Assembly (NCBI GenBank): GCA_902596585.1
Contig: CACJUL010000002.1
Span: 1-64,000 of the forward strand
Source of the DNA: an uncultured Prochlorococcus sp.
Lineage (GTDB): Bacteria > Cyanobacteriota > Cyanobacteriia > PCC-6307 > Cyanobiaceae
DNA: 64,000 nt
Reading direction: 5' to 3'
The position numbers and the translations under genes were made by a program. Of the stretch, positions 20,039-31,204 are shown piece by piece. The notes under the pieces are model-generated. The model did not search any database. It was not told the origin of the DNA and worked only from the letters and a program-made list of their open reading frames with translations. How positions within the stretch are numbered: the stretch's first letter is position 1; every line of letters starts with the position of its first letter.

Positions 20039-20950
20039 TTAGCCCTTTTTTAAACTATCGAGTTGTTTTTGCCTTTCTTCAAATCTTTTTCTATCATCAT
20101 CACTGAATTGATCTATGCATAAATGACATTGGATACCTTTTCTATATTCTGTTCTTTTTTGATCTTGAATTGAAACTGGCATTCCACATGCATGACAAAT
20201 CGAGTAGGAGCCTTTTTCTAATGAGTGATCTAAAGCAACTCTTTTATCAAAAACATAACATTCACCTTCAAATAAGTTTTCTTCTTTTGGTATATCATCA
20301 AGATATTGAAGGATACCCCCTTTTAGGTGATAAATGTTTTTATAACCCCTCTTTTTTAGTAAACTTGTAGCTTTTTCACATCTGATACCCCCAGTACAGA
20401 ACATTGCTATATTAGTAGACTCTTTATTTTCTATATGACTTCCTAAATGATCATCTATCCAGTTGGGGAATTCGCTAAAGTTTCTTGTATTTGGGTTTAT
20501 AGAATTCTTAAATGTTCCTACAGAAACCTCATAATGATTTCTAGTATCAATCACTAATGTATTTCGATTTTTGATTAATTTATTCCAATTTGCTGTGTCA
20601 ACATAAGTACCATTATCTTGTGGAGGATATATCTCATCAACACCCATGGTAACTATTTCTTTCTTGATTTTTATTTTTAATTTTTTGAAGACTTTATTTT
20701 TTGAAAAGTTTACTTTTATATTCAAATTTCTATTATCTATATACTTGTCAAATAAATTGATAACAATATCAATTACATTTTTCTCAGCACAAATAGTGCC
20801 ATTAATACCTTCACTCGCAAAAATTAGTAAGCCTGAAAGATCGTTTCCATTTTCAATTTCTAACAATTTATTTTTGAGATCAAAAATTAAGTTTTCTTGA
20901 AACGGGAAGAAAGAATAAAGGGAAACAATTTTATAATTTTTGCTATTCAT
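20039..20950 (-). CDS. trhO: Rhodanese-domain tRNA uridine(34) hydroxylase (TrhO/YceA)
   Basis: [57 protein letters not shown]-terminal Cys cluster CHACGMP...CHLC. Confidence 0.93.
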   Translation of the reverse strand: MNSKNYKIVSLYSFFPFQENLIFDLKNKLLEIENGNDLSGLLIFASEGINGTICAEKNVIDIVINLFDKYIDNRNLNIKVNFSKNKVFKKLKIKIKKEIVTMGVDEIYPPQDNGTYVDTANWNKLIKNRNTLVIDTRNHYEVSVGTFKNSINPNTRNFSEFPNWIDDHLGSHIENKESTNIAMFCTGGIRCEKATSLLKKRGYKNIYHLKGGILQYLDDIPKEENLFEGECYVFDKRVALDHSLEKGSYSICHACGMPVSIQDQKRTEYRKGIQCHLCIDQFSDDDRKRFEERQKQLDSLKKG

Positions 20951-21954
20951 AAAGAAGATAATGTTTGTTCACAATTTTCAAAATCTTTATTAAATGATAC
21001 TCCAACCTCTTTAAGAAGTTTTTTGTCTGATTGAAAAGATGGATTTGAAGTTGTAAGTAATTCATCTCCATAAAAAATTGAATTTGCACCACATTGAAAA
21101 CATAAAATTTGGGCTTCTTTCGAGAGCTTTTCTCGACCTGCACTTAATCTTATTTTACTTTTTGGCATGAGAATTCTTGCTGTAGCTATCATCCTAATCA
21201 TCTCAATAGAATCTATTTCTTTTTTATCTTCTAAACCAGTACCTTCAATAACTACTAATGAGTTTATAGGGACACTTTCAGGGTGCGGATTCATGTTTGA
21301 AAGCACTTCCAAAAGAGATGCTCTATCGCCATTAGTTTCACCCAAACCTATTATTCCTCCACAACAAACATTTATTCCTGCATTTCTTACTCTTTTGATA
21401 GTATCTAGTCTGTCTTGATAAGTTCTTGTTGTAATAATATTTTTATAATGCTCAGGACTAGTATCAAGATTGTGGTTATACGCGGTCAAACCTGCATCAG
21501 CCAGCCTGGAGGCTTGTTCTTCAGTAAGCATCCCAGCGGTAACGCATGCTTCCATTCCTAAATCTCTTACACCACTAACCATTTCTAACATTGCATTAAA
21601 AGATTTCCCGTCTCTAATCTCTCTCCATGCCCAACCCATACAGAATCTATCTGCCCCTTCATTTTTTGCCATTTGAGCTCTTGCTAAAACCTCTTCAACT
21701 TGAAATTGTGGATGACTTTTAATTTCGCTAGAACTATAAATTGATTGGCTACAATACGAACAATCTTCTTCACATCCACCAGTTTTTACGCTGAACAATG
21801 ATGCTAATTGAATATTGTATTTATTGAATTTCCTGTGAATGATTTGTGATTCCCACATTAAATCAATCAAAGGCATATTAAGTATTCCCAATATCTCCTC
21901 TTTATTCCAATCGAATCTAATTTCTCTTAATAACTGATTATTAGAATTAGCCAT
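20947..21954 (-). CDS. bioB: Biotin synthase
   Basis: [60 protein letters not shown]. Confidence 0.97.
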   Translation of the reverse strand: MANSNNQLLREIRFDWNKEEILGILNMPLIDLMWESQIIHRKFNKYNIQLASLFSVKTGGCEEDCSYCSQSIYSSSEIKSHPQFQVEEVLARAQMAKNEGADRFCMGWAWREIRDGKSFNAMLEMVSGVRDLGMEACVTAGMLTEEQASRLADAGLTAYNHNLDTSPEHYKNIITTRTYQDRLDTIKRVRNAGINVCCGGIIGLGETNGDRASLLEVLSNMNPHPESVPINSLVVIEGTGLEDKKEIDSIEMIRMIATARILMPKSKIRLSAGREKLSKEAQILCFQCGANSIFYGDELLTTSNPSFQSDKKLLKEVGVSFNKDFENCEQTLSSL

Positions 21955-21959
21955 TTTTG

Positions 21960-22763
21960 TTAGGAAGGAAATTGAGAATCTTCAAAAGATTCATTTGGTA
22001 ATGATTCTATACCGCCGAAACGTCTATTCCTTGATTGGTAATCAATTATTGCTTTCAGAAATTCAAACTCATTGAAGTCTGGCCAAAGCACGTCAGATAT
22101 ATATATTTCTGAATATGCTAATTGCCATAAAAGAAAATTACTAATCCTTTTTTCTCCACTTGTTCTTATTAATAATTCTGGATCCTTAATTCCTCTAGTT
22201 AATAAGTTTGAGTTAAATAATTCTTCATTCACTTCGCTAGGTTTTATTTCACCTGAAGAAGATTTTAATGCTAATTCTTTTGCAACTTTTACTATTTCTT
22301 GTCTGCCACCGTAATTGACACAAACATTTAATAAAAAAGAATTATTTTTTTTTGTAAGAGATTCTGATCTATATATTATTTTTTTTAAACTTTCTGGGAA
22401 AGGGGTTATGTCACCAATGAATTTTATTTTAATTGATTCTTGATGTATTTCTTCAATTTCGTTTTTCAAAACTTCGCTAAAAAGATTTATAAGAAAGTCA
22501 ACTTCTTTTGTTGGCCTTGTCCAATTTTCAGTTGAAAAAGCATAAACAGTAAGTACCTTACAACCTAATTTTTTTGATGATTTAATGATCTCTTTTAAAA
22601 CACTCACACCCTTGTTATGGCCAAATGAACGGGGTAAGCCTTTTCTAGTAGCCCATCTCCCATTGCCGTCCATAATTATTGCTACATGTTCAGGGATTTT
22701 TTGCTTATCTATTTTTTTGGATAAGTCATTATTTGTCTTGTCAATTATTTTTCCTAAGCTCAT
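21960..22763 (-). CDS. uppS: Isoprenyl transferase (undecaprenyl diphosphate synthase family)
   Basis: [67 protein letters not shown]. Confidence 0.96.
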   Translation of the reverse strand: MSLGKIIDKTNNDLSKKIDKQKIPEHVAIIMDGNGRWATRKGLPRSFGHNKGVSVLKEIIKSSKKLGCKVLTVYAFSTENWTRPTKEVDFLINLFSEVLKNEIEEIHQESIKIKFIGDITPFPESLKKIIYRSESLTKKNNSFLLNVCVNYGGRQEIVKVAKELALKSSSGEIKPSEVNEELFNSNLLTRGIKDPELLIRTSGEKRISNFLLWQLAYSEIYISDVLWPDFNEFEFLKAIIDYQSRNRRFGGIESLPNESFEDSQFPS

Positions 22764-22766
22764 TAG

Positions 22767-23675
22767 TTAATCCTTTTTGTTAATAAAGATTTCTGATTTG
22801 TTGGAATCTTTTTCATTTATATCACTGATAGTATTATCACTTGGATTTGTCTTTTGGGATAAAGCATTTTTACTTAACGATGATTTACTCGTTCCAATAG
22901 AGTTTTGATTACCAATTAAATTTACAAGAAGTTCTTGTAACCTGCTGCTCGTAATTGGTCTTTCCAGTTTCCCTTGGTTTGCTAAGGATAACGTACCTGT
23001 CTCTTCTGAAACAACTATACAAATACACCTGTCAAATCTTTCTGTAATTCCTAGTGCGGCTAAATGTCTAGTGCCGTATCTACTAATTCCTTGCCTCGAA
23101 AGAGGGAGTATTACACCAGCAGATATTATTTTATTACCTTTTACTAGAACTGCTCCATCATGTAATGGGGTATCTGTCGCAAAAAGATTTATTAAAAGGT
23201 CAGTTGACAATTGTGCCTCAATATTTGTACCTGAATATAAAAAATCTTCAGGTCTTAAGTCACTACCAAGATCGACAACGATTAGAGCTCCTCTTCTGTT
23301 TTGAGAAAGTTTTCCTGCAGTATCAACTAACTGCGTGATAGTTGTTGATGTTGCCCTAAATTCCTTTTGTGGATTTCCTAGTAATACAGCTAATCTACCA
23401 GTGCCCAATAATTCCATTAATCTTCTTAATTCTCCTTGCCAAAGAATTGCCAATGAGAGAGAGCAAGCGAGAACTACTGCATCAATTAATTTAGATGTTA
23501 ATGGGAGGTATGCATACCTTTGTATAAACCATGCGGATGAAACCAAAAATAAGTATCCCCTCAAAAGCCATAATGTTCTCTGTTCTTTTACTCTAGAAAA
23601 TAATAAAAGTCCAAACCCAACTGCAAATAAGACGTCTAGTAAAAATTTTAGATTTATAAACCCCCAGAAATTCAC
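22767..23675 (-). CDS. cdaA: Diadenylate cyclase CdaA family (c-di-AMP synthase)
   Basis: N-terminal TM helices; DisA_N-type domain: TDTPLHDGAVLVKGNKIISAGVILPLSRQG...YGTRHLAALGITERFD...VVSEETGTLSLANQGKL. Confidence 0.9.
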   Translation of the reverse strand: MNFWGFINLKFLLDVLFAVGFGLLLFSRVKEQRTLWLLRGYLFLVSSAWFIQRYAYLPLTSKLIDAVVLACSLSLAILWQGELRRLMELLGTGRLAVLLGNPQKEFRATSTTITQLVDTAGKLSQNRRGALIVVDLGSDLRPEDFLYSGTNIEAQLSTDLLINLFATDTPLHDGAVLVKGNKIISAGVILPLSRQGISRYGTRHLAALGITERFDRCICIVVSEETGTLSLANQGKLERPITSSRLQELLVNLIGNQNSIGTSKSSLSKNALSQKTNPSDNTISDINEKDSNKSEIFINKKD

Positions 23676-23703
23676 ATTAAAAACAAAATTAATTTAAATG
23701 TAC

Positions 23704-25077
23704 CTAATTTTGTTTGATAAAGCGATCAGGTAATACATCATATTTTAAAAGATCAGAAGGACTTTCTCTTTTTTGAATAATCTCTGCTTCCCCATCGCAA
23801 ACTAAGAGAGCAGCTGGTCTTGGAATCCTGTTGTAGTTAGAACTCATTGAATTATTGTAAGCACCAGTCCCAAAAACACATATTAGATCTCCTGTTTTAC
23901 AATCTGCTAGTTCTATTTCCTTAAACAATACATCTCCTGATTCACAGTGCTTCCCAGCGATAGTATATTTATTTCTGGAGTTGATGTTAAATGGGTTACT
24001 TACCAAACATGCAGAATAATTTGATTGATATGTTATGGGCCTTGGATTATCGCTCATCCCACCATCAACAGATAAATATGTTCTGATTCCAGGGATTTCT
24101 TTAAAAGCCCCAATTTTGTAAATTGTAATGCCCGCAGTAGAAACTATCGATCTGCCAGGCTCACACATTAATGTAGGAAAATCTAAGTTGTTTTTTTCAC
24201 AAGCTTTAACAATAGAAAAAGAAATTGTTTTTACCCATTCCTGAATTGAGGGGGGATCATCACTTTTTGTATATTTAATTCCTAAACCTCCACCTACATT
24301 TAGCTCCTTGATATCGTGACCAAATTTTTTGGCGTCTAAAATAACCTTTACCATTATTTCACCCAGATCCTTATGTGGATCTAATTCAAAAATCTGGGAA
24401 CCAATATGAGCATGTAATCCTATTAATTGGAGATGTTTAGCATCTCTGATCCTGGCAAATAATATATTTAAATATTCAATTCCAAATCCGAATTTGCTAT
24501 CAAATGATCCGGTCCTTATATAATCGTGTGTGTGACACTCTATCCCAGGAGTAAAGCGAATCATTATTTCTAGCTCATGATTTAAGGAATTTGAAATTTC
24601 CTCTAATCTTTTTAAATCATATTCATTATCAACAATTATTTTTATATTGTTTCTAACTGCGAACTCAATCTCTTTATCAGATTTATTGTTACCATGAAAA
24701 ACAATTTTTTCATTTGGTACACCACCCTTTAAAGCAGTCAATAATTCTCCTTCTGATACCGCATCAAGTCCTAAACCTTCTGAGGAAACTAGATTACTCA
24801 TGAAGATCGAACTGTTTGCCTTGGAGGCATAAATTGGGAGTGATTCCCCAGGGTAATATTTTTCTAGTGCTTCTTTATATGCTCTACAAGAGTTTCTTAA
24901 AGTGATCTCATCCAAAATATAAAGTGGAGAATCATATTTTTCTACTAATTCTTCAATAGAACATCCACCAACTGATAATTTTCCGTCACTTCCAATTGAT
25001 GTACTAATAGGTACGATATTTTTATTGGGACTTTTGACGTCAATCTTTTCACTTAAAAAGGATTTTTTTTCTTCCAT
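23704..25077 (-). CDS. lysA: Diaminopimelate decarboxylase
   Basis: PLYILDEITLRNSCRAYKEAL, PIYASKANSS, GGGLGIKY, CEPGRSIV. Confidence 0.96.
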   Translation of the reverse strand: MEEKKSFLSEKIDVKSPNKNIVPISTSIGSDGKLSVGGCSIEELVEKYDSPLYILDEITLRNSCRAYKEALEKYYPGESLPIYASKANSSIFMSNLVSSEGLGLDAVSEGELLTALKGGVPNEKIVFHGNNKSDKEIEFAVRNNIKIIVDNEYDLKRLEEISNSLNHELEIMIRFTPGIECHTHDYIRTGSFDSKFGFGIEYLNILFARIRDAKHLQLIGLHAHIGSQIFELDPHKDLGEIMVKVILDAKKFGHDIKELNVGGGLGIKYTKSDDPPSIQEWVKTISFSIVKACEKNNLDFPTLMCEPGRSIVSTAGITIYKIGAFKEIPGIRTYLSVDGGMSDNPRPITYQSNYSACLVSNPFNINSRNKYTIAGKHCESGDVLFKEIELADCKTGDLICVFGTGAYNNSMSSNYNRIPRPAALLVCDGEAEIIQKRESPSDLLKYDVLPDRFIKQN

Positions 25078-25163
25078 AGGAAAAATCTACGTAGGGTTAC
25101 ATTAGAACTCTCATATTTTATAATGACTTTAGTTCAAAAATATGAATATTTGTCTACTATAAG

Positions 25164-25604
25164 ATGATATCTATTAAACAAATACATGAGAAAGATATTG
25201 ATTTATGTTATGAATTAGATTTAAAAACGATTTCGCTGTGGAGTAAACTGCAATGGGAGAAAGAATTCAAAAAAGAAGGTATAAAGATTTATGGGATATC
25301 AATTACAAATTTACTAGTAGGAATATGTGTTCTTCAAGTTGTTCTTGATGAGGCTCAAATTAATTATTTTGCAATTAAGAATGAATTTAGAAATAAAGGT
25401 TTCGGATCCCATCTTATGAACTACTTAATAAAAGTATGCGAAAAAATAAATGTAAATAAGTTACAGTTGGAAGTCTCCCAGAACAACATAACAGCTGATA
25501 GATTTTATAGTCGCTTTGATTTTTTCACGGTAGGAATAAGAAAAAAATATTATAAAGACGGCACGGATGCACTTTTAAAAGAAAAAAAATTAATAACAAA
25601 ATAA
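25164..25604 (+). CDS. rimI: GNAT acetyltransferase, RimI-like
   Basis: NYFAIKNEFRNKGFGSHLMNYLI...LQLEVSQNNITADRFYSRFDFFTVGIRKKYYKDGTDALL. Confidence 0.85.
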   Translation: MISIKQIHEKDIDLCYELDLKTISLWSKLQWEKEFKKEGIKIYGISITNLLVGICVLQVVLDEAQINYFAIKNEFRNKGFGSHLMNYLIKVCEKINVNKLQLEVSQNNITADRFYSRFDFFTVGIRKKYYKDGTDALLKEKKLITK

Positions 25605-25783
25605 TTTTAAAATTTAATTGTGCGGATAACCAGAATGCTTGAAATTACTATAATTTGTTGCTATAGCACTAAAAAAGTTAAATTTAATTTAATTAAATAA
25701 ACATTTAGGTATTCACAAAAGCTCATTCTGAACACAAAATTGACATATTACTGGTAGGTTATTAATAGGATTTTAATCTTCTA

Positions 25784-28312
25784 ATGTTTGAAAGATTCAC
25801 AGAAAAGGCCATAAAAGTCATTATGCTTGCCCAAGAAGAAGCTAGAAGACTTGGTCATAATTTCGTTGGAACAGAACAAATTTTATTAGGCTTGATAGGA
25901 GAAGGAACTGGAGTGGCAGCTAAGGTTCTTAAATCATTAGGTGTAAATCTTAAAGATTCAAGAATTGAAGTAGAAAAGATAATTGGTAGAGGTTCAGGTT
26001 TTGTTGCTGTGGAAATACCCTTTACCCCTAGAGCAAAAAGAGTCTTAGAGTTGTCCCTTGAGGAGGCACGTCAATTAGGACATAATTACATAGGAACTGA
26101 ACATTTATTATTAGGTTTAATTAGAGAAGGCGAGGGCGTAGCTGCAAGAGTTCTTGAAAATTTAAGTGTCGATCTTACCAAAGTAAGAACCCAAGTCATA
26201 AGAATGTTAGGGGAAACTGCTGAGGTTGGTAGTGGAGCGAATTCAAGCAAAGGTAATTTAAAAACCGCTACTTTAGATGAATTTGGAACAAATTTAACAA
26301 AGTTAGCTAGTGAGTCTAAACTTGATCCAGTTGTTGGTCGACATTCAGAAATAGATCGCGTAGTACAAATATTAGGAAGAAGGACTAAAAATAATCCTGT
26401 TCTTATTGGAGAGCCAGGTGTAGGTAAAACAGCTATTGCTGAGGGTTTAGCCCAAAGAATACAGTTAGGAGATATCCCTGACATACTTGAAGACAAAAGA
26501 GTTTTGACTCTAGATATTGGACTTTTGGTCGCAGGAACAAAATATAGAGGTGAATTTGAAGAGAGACTGAAAAAAATAATGGAAGAAATTAAATCTGCAG
26601 GGAATGTGATTCTTGTAATTGATGAAGTGCACACTTTGATAGGTGCGGGAGCTGCTGAAGGGGCCATAGATGCTGCAAATATTTTAAAGCCAGCACTAGC
26701 AAGAGGTGAACTTCAATGCATCGGAGCAACAACATTAGATGAATACAGAAAACATATTGAGAGAGACGCTGCTCTTGAAAGAAGATTCCAGCCTGTCACT
26801 GTTGGGGAACCATCTATTGAAGATACGATTGAAATCTTAAAAGGTCTTAGAGAACGATACGAACAACATCATCGTTTAAAAATTACTGATGATGCTTTGG
26901 AAGCAGCAGCTCACCTTGGTGATCGCTATATTTCAGATAGATTTTTACCTGATAAGGCGATAGATCTTATCGATGAAGCAGGTAGCAGGGTACGTTTAAT
27001 GAATTCTAAACTTCCCCCTGAAGCTAAACAAATAGATAAAGAACTAAGACAAATCCAAAAACAAAAGGAAGAATCTGTAAGAGATCAAAACTTTGACCAA
27101 GCGGGCCAACTAAGAGAAAAAGAGATGGAATTGTCGGCAAAAATTAAAGAGGTACTTGAAAGTAAAAAAGAATCCTCAGTAGGCGACAAGACTGATTCTG
27201 AGACTAACCTTGATAAAAATGAAATAAAGCTATTATCCAATCCCCTTGTCAGTGAAGAAGATGTAGCTCATATTGTTGCATCATGGACCGGTGTACCTGT
27301 TCAAAAATTAACAGAAACAGAATCAGTAAAGCTTCTTAATATGGAAGAAACACTTCATCAAAGGCTAATTGGACAAGATGAAGCAGTTAAAGCTGTATCT
27401 AGAGCTATCAGAAGAGCAAGAGTCGGATTGAAAAATCCTAATAGACCTATAGCAAGTTTTATCTTTTCAGGCCCTACTGGTGTAGGTAAAACTGAACTGA
27501 CTAAATCATTAGCTTCATATTTTTTTGGTAGCGAAGAAGCAATGATCAGACTAGATATGTCAGAATTTATGGAAAGACATACTGTTAGTAAGCTTATTGG
27601 TTCACCTCCTGGTTATGTTGGTTTTAATGAAGGTGGTCAGCTGACTGAGGCGGTGCGAAGACGTCCTTATACAGTTGTCTTATTTGACGAAGTAGAGAAG
27701 GCTCATCCAGATGTTTTTAATTTATTATTGCAATTACTAGAGGATGGTAGATTAACTGATTCCAAAGGTAGAACTGTGGACTTTAAAAATACTTTACTAA
27801 TAATGACTTCTAATATTGGTTCTAAAGTGATCGAGAAAGGGGGAGGCGGTTTAGGATTTGAATTTTCGGGGGATTCTGTTGAAGATAGTCAATACAACAG
27901 AATAAAGTCCCTTGTTAATGAAGAACTAAAGCAATATTTTAGACCTGAATTTTTAAATAGACTTGATGAAATAATAGTATTCAGGCAACTTACTAAAAAC
28001 GAGGTAAAAGAAATTGCTGAAATAATGTTGCAGGAAGTATTTTCTAGATTACAGGATAAAGGCATTAATTTAAGCGTCACAGATTCCTTCAAAGAAAGAC
28101 TTGTAGAAGAAGGCTATAATCCTTCCTACGGAGCGAGGCCTTTGAGAAGAGCTGTGATGCGTTTACTGGAGGATAGCTTGGCTGAAGAAGTTCTTTCAGG
28201 AAGGATTAAAGATGGTGATAAGGCTTTAGTTGATATAGATGAAAACAAAAAAGTTACAATTAATGTTTCCTCTGAAGAGTCTTCTCAGGAGTTGGCAGGT
28301 GCAAACTTTTAA
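25784..28312 (+). CDS. clpC: ATP-dependent Clp protease ATPase subunit ClpC
   Basis: [37 protein letters not shown]; two AAA+ modules ([30 protein letters not shown]); UVR domain. Confidence 0.98.
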   Translation: MFERFTEKAIKVIMLAQEEARRLGHNFVGTEQILLGLIGEGTGVAAKVLKSLGVNLKDSRIEVEKIIGRGSGFVAVEIPFTPRAKRVLELSLEEARQLGHNYIGTEHLLLGLIREGEGVAARVLENLSVDLTKVRTQVIRMLGETAEVGSGANSSKGNLKTATLDEFGTNLTKLASESKLDPVVGRHSEIDRVVQILGRRTKNNPVLIGEPGVGKTAIAEGLAQRIQLGDIPDILEDKRVLTLDIGLLVAGTKYRGEFEERLKKIMEEIKSAGNVILVIDEVHTLIGAGAAEGAIDAANILKPALARGELQCIGATTLDEYRKHIERDAALERRFQPVTVGEPSIEDTIEILKGLRERYEQHHRLKITDDALEAAAHLGDRYISDRFLPDKAIDLIDEAGSRVRLMNSKLPPEAKQIDKELRQIQKQKEESVRDQNFDQAGQLREKEMELSAKIKEVLESKKESSVGDKTDSETNLDKNEIKLLSNPLVSEEDVAHIVASWTGVPVQKLTETESVKLLNMEETLHQRLIGQDEAVKAVSRAIRRARVGLKNPNRPIASFIFSGPTGVGKTELTKSLASYFFGSEEAMIRLDMSEFMERHTVSKLIGSPPGYVGFNEGGQLTEAVRRRPYTVVLFDEVEKAHPDVFNLLLQLLEDGRLTDSKGRTVDFKNTLLIMTSNIGSKVIEKGGGGLGFEFSGDSVEDSQYNRIKSLVNEELKQYFRPEFLNRLDEIIVFRQLTKNEVKEIAEIMLQEVFSRLQDKGINLSVTDSFKERLVEEGYNPSYGARPLRRAVMRLLEDSLAEEVLSGRIKDGDKALVDIDENKKVTINVSSEESSQELAGANF

Positions 28313-28326
28313 TTATTAGCATAAAT

Positions 28327-29418
28327 ATGCAACCAATCTCTCCAGAAATTATATTCAGGGGGAATGATGCTTGGGAAGAAGCTTTACCTCAAATCTCTAA
28401 GCTTACTAAAAGCCCCTTGATTTTAGGTAGAAGCATTTCTACTCATGAACTTAGAAATAAAATTTTTAAAGATTTAAAAAATCAAAATCTTTATCCTGGT
28501 ATAGCCAATCTACAATTTGATTGTTGTGATGAAGATATTTCAAGGATTAAAAATTTAATCTTAAAAAATAACTATGATTCTGTTATTGCAGCGGGTGGAG
28601 GCAAAGTTCTTGATTCTGGAAAATATATATCGGAATCTCTTGAAATTCCCTGTATTACAGTGCCCCTAAGTGCCTCAACATGCGCCGGCTGGACTGCTTT
28701 ATCAAACATTTATACTAGAAATGGACAATTTATTAAAGATGTTGCATTAAGATCCTGTCCAAAAGTTCTTGTTTATGAGCATAAATTTATTAAAACAGCA
28801 CCATCAAGGACTCTTGCAAGTGGAATAGCAGATGCTTTAGCAAAATGGTATGAATCTTCAATAACCAGTTCATCAATAAATGATGGTCTTGTTCAACAAG
28901 CGATTCAAATATCAAGAGTTTTAAGAGATCAATTATTAATAGATGGAGAAAAAGCTTATAAGGGTCAATTTGAAAATAATCCTTCTTGGCGAAATACCGT
29001 AGAGGCCTGTGGACTAACAGCAGGATTAGTAGGCGGTATTGGGGGAGAAAAGTGTAGGACAGCTGCAGCACATGCTATTCATAATGCAATTACTCAGATA
29101 ATTACCCCAAACAAATTCTTACATGGTGAGATCGTTGGAGTTGGATTATTATTGCAATTAAGACTAGAAAAAATGAAAAATAATAATAAATTAGCTGATC
29201 AGTCAATTAAACAATTGTTGCTACTTATGAAACAATTGAATTTGCCAACTACTATTGCACAACTTGGAATAAATGTTTTTGAAGATAATAACATAGATAA
29301 AATTGCAGATTTTACTTGTCGAGATAAATCTGAAATTCACTTTTTGCCTTTTGAAATACATAAACAGGACATAGTAGATGTCATTGCAAATTTTGAAAAA
29401 CAAAAAATTAAAATATAA
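28327..29418 (+). CDS. Iron-containing alcohol dehydrogenase / glycerol dehydrogenase-like protein
   Basis: VIAAGGGKVLDSGKYISESLEIPCITVPLSASTCAGWTALSNIYT...AAAHAIHNAI...FLHGEIVGVGLLLQ. Confidence 0.85.
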   Translation: MQPISPEIIFRGNDAWEEALPQISKLTKSPLILGRSISTHELRNKIFKDLKNQNLYPGIANLQFDCCDEDISRIKNLILKNNYDSVIAAGGGKVLDSGKYISESLEIPCITVPLSASTCAGWTALSNIYTRNGQFIKDVALRSCPKVLVYEHKFIKTAPSRTLASGIADALAKWYESSITSSSINDGLVQQAIQISRVLRDQLLIDGEKAYKGQFENNPSWRNTVEACGLTAGLVGGIGGEKCRTAAAHAIHNAITQIITPNKFLHGEIVGVGLLLQLRLEKMKNNNKLADQSIKQLLLLMKQLNLPTTIAQLGINVFEDNNIDKIADFTCRDKSEIHFLPFEIHKQDIVDVIANFEKQKIKI

Positions 29419-29426
29419 TCATTTTT

Positions 29427-30326
29427 TTGACTAAATCCCGTTTCGAACAACTTAGTGATTTAAATGTTGATTGTTTTGAGAGTGCCAAAAATTCGCTACT
29501 AGACCCTCTAGGTCTTTATTTGGCAAAAGATGTTCAGTGGATCAAACTCAACGAGAACTGGAACTCTTTGAAATTCCCAGTTGTTATAGGAGGAAAAGGT
29601 CAACCTATACTTCTTCTCCATGGCTTTGACAGTAGTTTTTTAGAGTTTAGGAGAATATATCAAACATTAAAAAGAAATTTCCAAGTAATCATCCCTGATC
29701 TATTAGGGTTTGGTTTTAGCCCTAGGTGCGCAACAAATGAATACAATCCCTCTAAAATAATTTCATATTTAATTGATCTCTTAAATACTTTACAAATAAC
29801 AGAGAATCTAAAAATTATTGGTGCCTCTATGGGAGGCTCAACAGCTTTAAAACTCTCTTTTGAAATCCCTGTTTCTATTGATAAAATTATCCTGTTATCT
29901 CCCGCCGGTTTGTTTGGTGAGCCTAAGAGTATACCTTTCCCTCTTAACCAAATAGGAGCTTCATTTCTAGGATTGCAGCAGGTTAGAAAAAGTCTTTGTA
30001 GGCAAGCATTTGCTTTCCCCGATGAATGTGTAGGTGAATTGGAAGAACAAATTGCTTCAATTCATTTAGGTTGTAAAGGATGGAGGAATTCACTCGCATC
30101 ATTTGCAAAAAGTGGAGGGTTCGCTGGAACACAGAAATATATTCAAAATATTCCAATCAAAGCAGTATGTGGAGAGAATGATCGCATTCTTGGAAAAAAA
30201 GAGATTAAAAATATAAGAAAAATTGATAAATTAAATTTTATAGGATTGCAGAATTGCGGGCATCTACCTCATGTAGATTTACCTTCATTAACTAGTAAAA
30301 TTATTCAAGATTATTTCTTGGAATAA
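29427..30326 (+). CDS. Alpha/beta hydrolase fold protein
   Basis: ILLLHGFDSSFLEFR, IIGASMGGSTALKLS nucleophile elbow, CGENDRILG, NCGHLPHVDLP; TTG start. Confidence 0.87.
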   Translation: MTKSRFEQLSDLNVDCFESAKNSLLDPLGLYLAKDVQWIKLNENWNSLKFPVVIGGKGQPILLLHGFDSSFLEFRRIYQTLKRNFQVIIPDLLGFGFSPRCATNEYNPSKIISYLIDLLNTLQITENLKIIGASMGGSTALKLSFEIPVSIDKIILLSPAGLFGEPKSIPFPLNQIGASFLGLQQVRKSLCRQAFAFPDECVGELEEQIASIHLGCKGWRNSLASFAKSGGFAGTQKYIQNIPIKAVCGENDRILGKKEIKNIRKIDKLNFIGLQNCGHLPHVDLPSLTSKIIQDYFLE

Positions 30327-30337
30327 AAATTTCATAA

Positions 30338-31195
30338 TTAATTTAGATACTTGAGAATTATAAAAATGTAATACAAAACAGATGGAGTAAAAATGTAGCT
30401 GTCAATTCGGTCGAGAATGCCTCCATGACCTGGTAAAAAAGTTCCCGAATCTTTTATTTTTGCATCTCTCTTCATCATTGATTCAATTAAATCTCCAACT
30501 AATGCCATAAGAGAAATTAAAATTCCATATAAAATTCCAACTAATAATGGATTTTCCCAATTAAGTAAAAATGCAAAAAATATCGCTAATAAAATTGAAC
30601 AGGATATTCCTCCAATTAAACCTTCTATTGTTTTGCTCGGAGATATTGGAGAAAGAGATTTTTTACCAAATGACTTTCCAACGAAATAAGAACCAATATC
30701 ACTTGCTACAATTAAAAAACAAGAGGTTAAAGTTAGATAAAGGCCTGAAGTATTAGATAAGTTTTCAAAAGAAATAAAACCTTGATTTGAACTTATTATC
30801 ACTGACTCTAATCCCCTTAACTTAATCCAGTAACTAGGTAAGAAACCTAAATAGAATAAGCCAAAAATAGAAGCTGCAATATCGGAAATTGTTCCAGGTT
30901 TAGGCTGCAATAGTAACCAAGTGCATATTACAACTGAACAGATAGGTAAAATTGAATTTGATATTTCTCCCTCAATCAAACCTATAGTCTCAAGATAAGT
31001 AGTAATTATTATTGCGAAAGATGAAAATAAAGTGGTTTTAGTAGCTGGTTTTATTCCTTTAAATTCAGCCATTCTAAAAAATTCTAATAATGCTAAATAA
31101 GTAAGTAAAGCCGTCGCTAATGTAAAAAACCATTCCCCTAACAAAACAACAATTAAACCAAATATTCCGATAAGTAATCCGCTTCTCAATCTCAT
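30338..31195 (-). CDS. cdsA: Phosphatidate cytidylyltransferase
   Basis: Multi-TM protein with SDIGSYFVGKSFGKKSLSPISPSKTIEGLIGG and GDLIESMMKRDAKIKDSGTFLPGHGGILDRIDS. Confidence 0.97.
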   Translation of the reverse strand: MRLRSGLLIGIFGLIVVLLGEWFFTLATALLTYLALLEFFRMAEFKGIKPATKTTLFSSFAIIITTYLETIGLIEGEISNSILPICSVVICTWLLLQPKPGTISDIAASIFGLFYLGFLPSYWIKLRGLESVIISSNQGFISFENLSNTSGLYLTLTSCFLIVASDIGSYFVGKSFGKKSLSPISPSKTIEGLIGGISCSILLAIFFAFLLNWENPLLVGILYGILISLMALVGDLIESMMKRDAKIKDSGTFLPGHGGILDRIDSYIFTPSVLYYIFIILKYLN

Positions 31196-31204
31196 ATTGA
31201 ATTT

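Noticed and set aside
26086-26667. 193-aa minus-strand ORF antisense to clpC
   Set aside because: Low-complexity Ser/Pro/Leu composition typical of the complement of a conserved AAA+ gene; clpC in this region is unambiguous.
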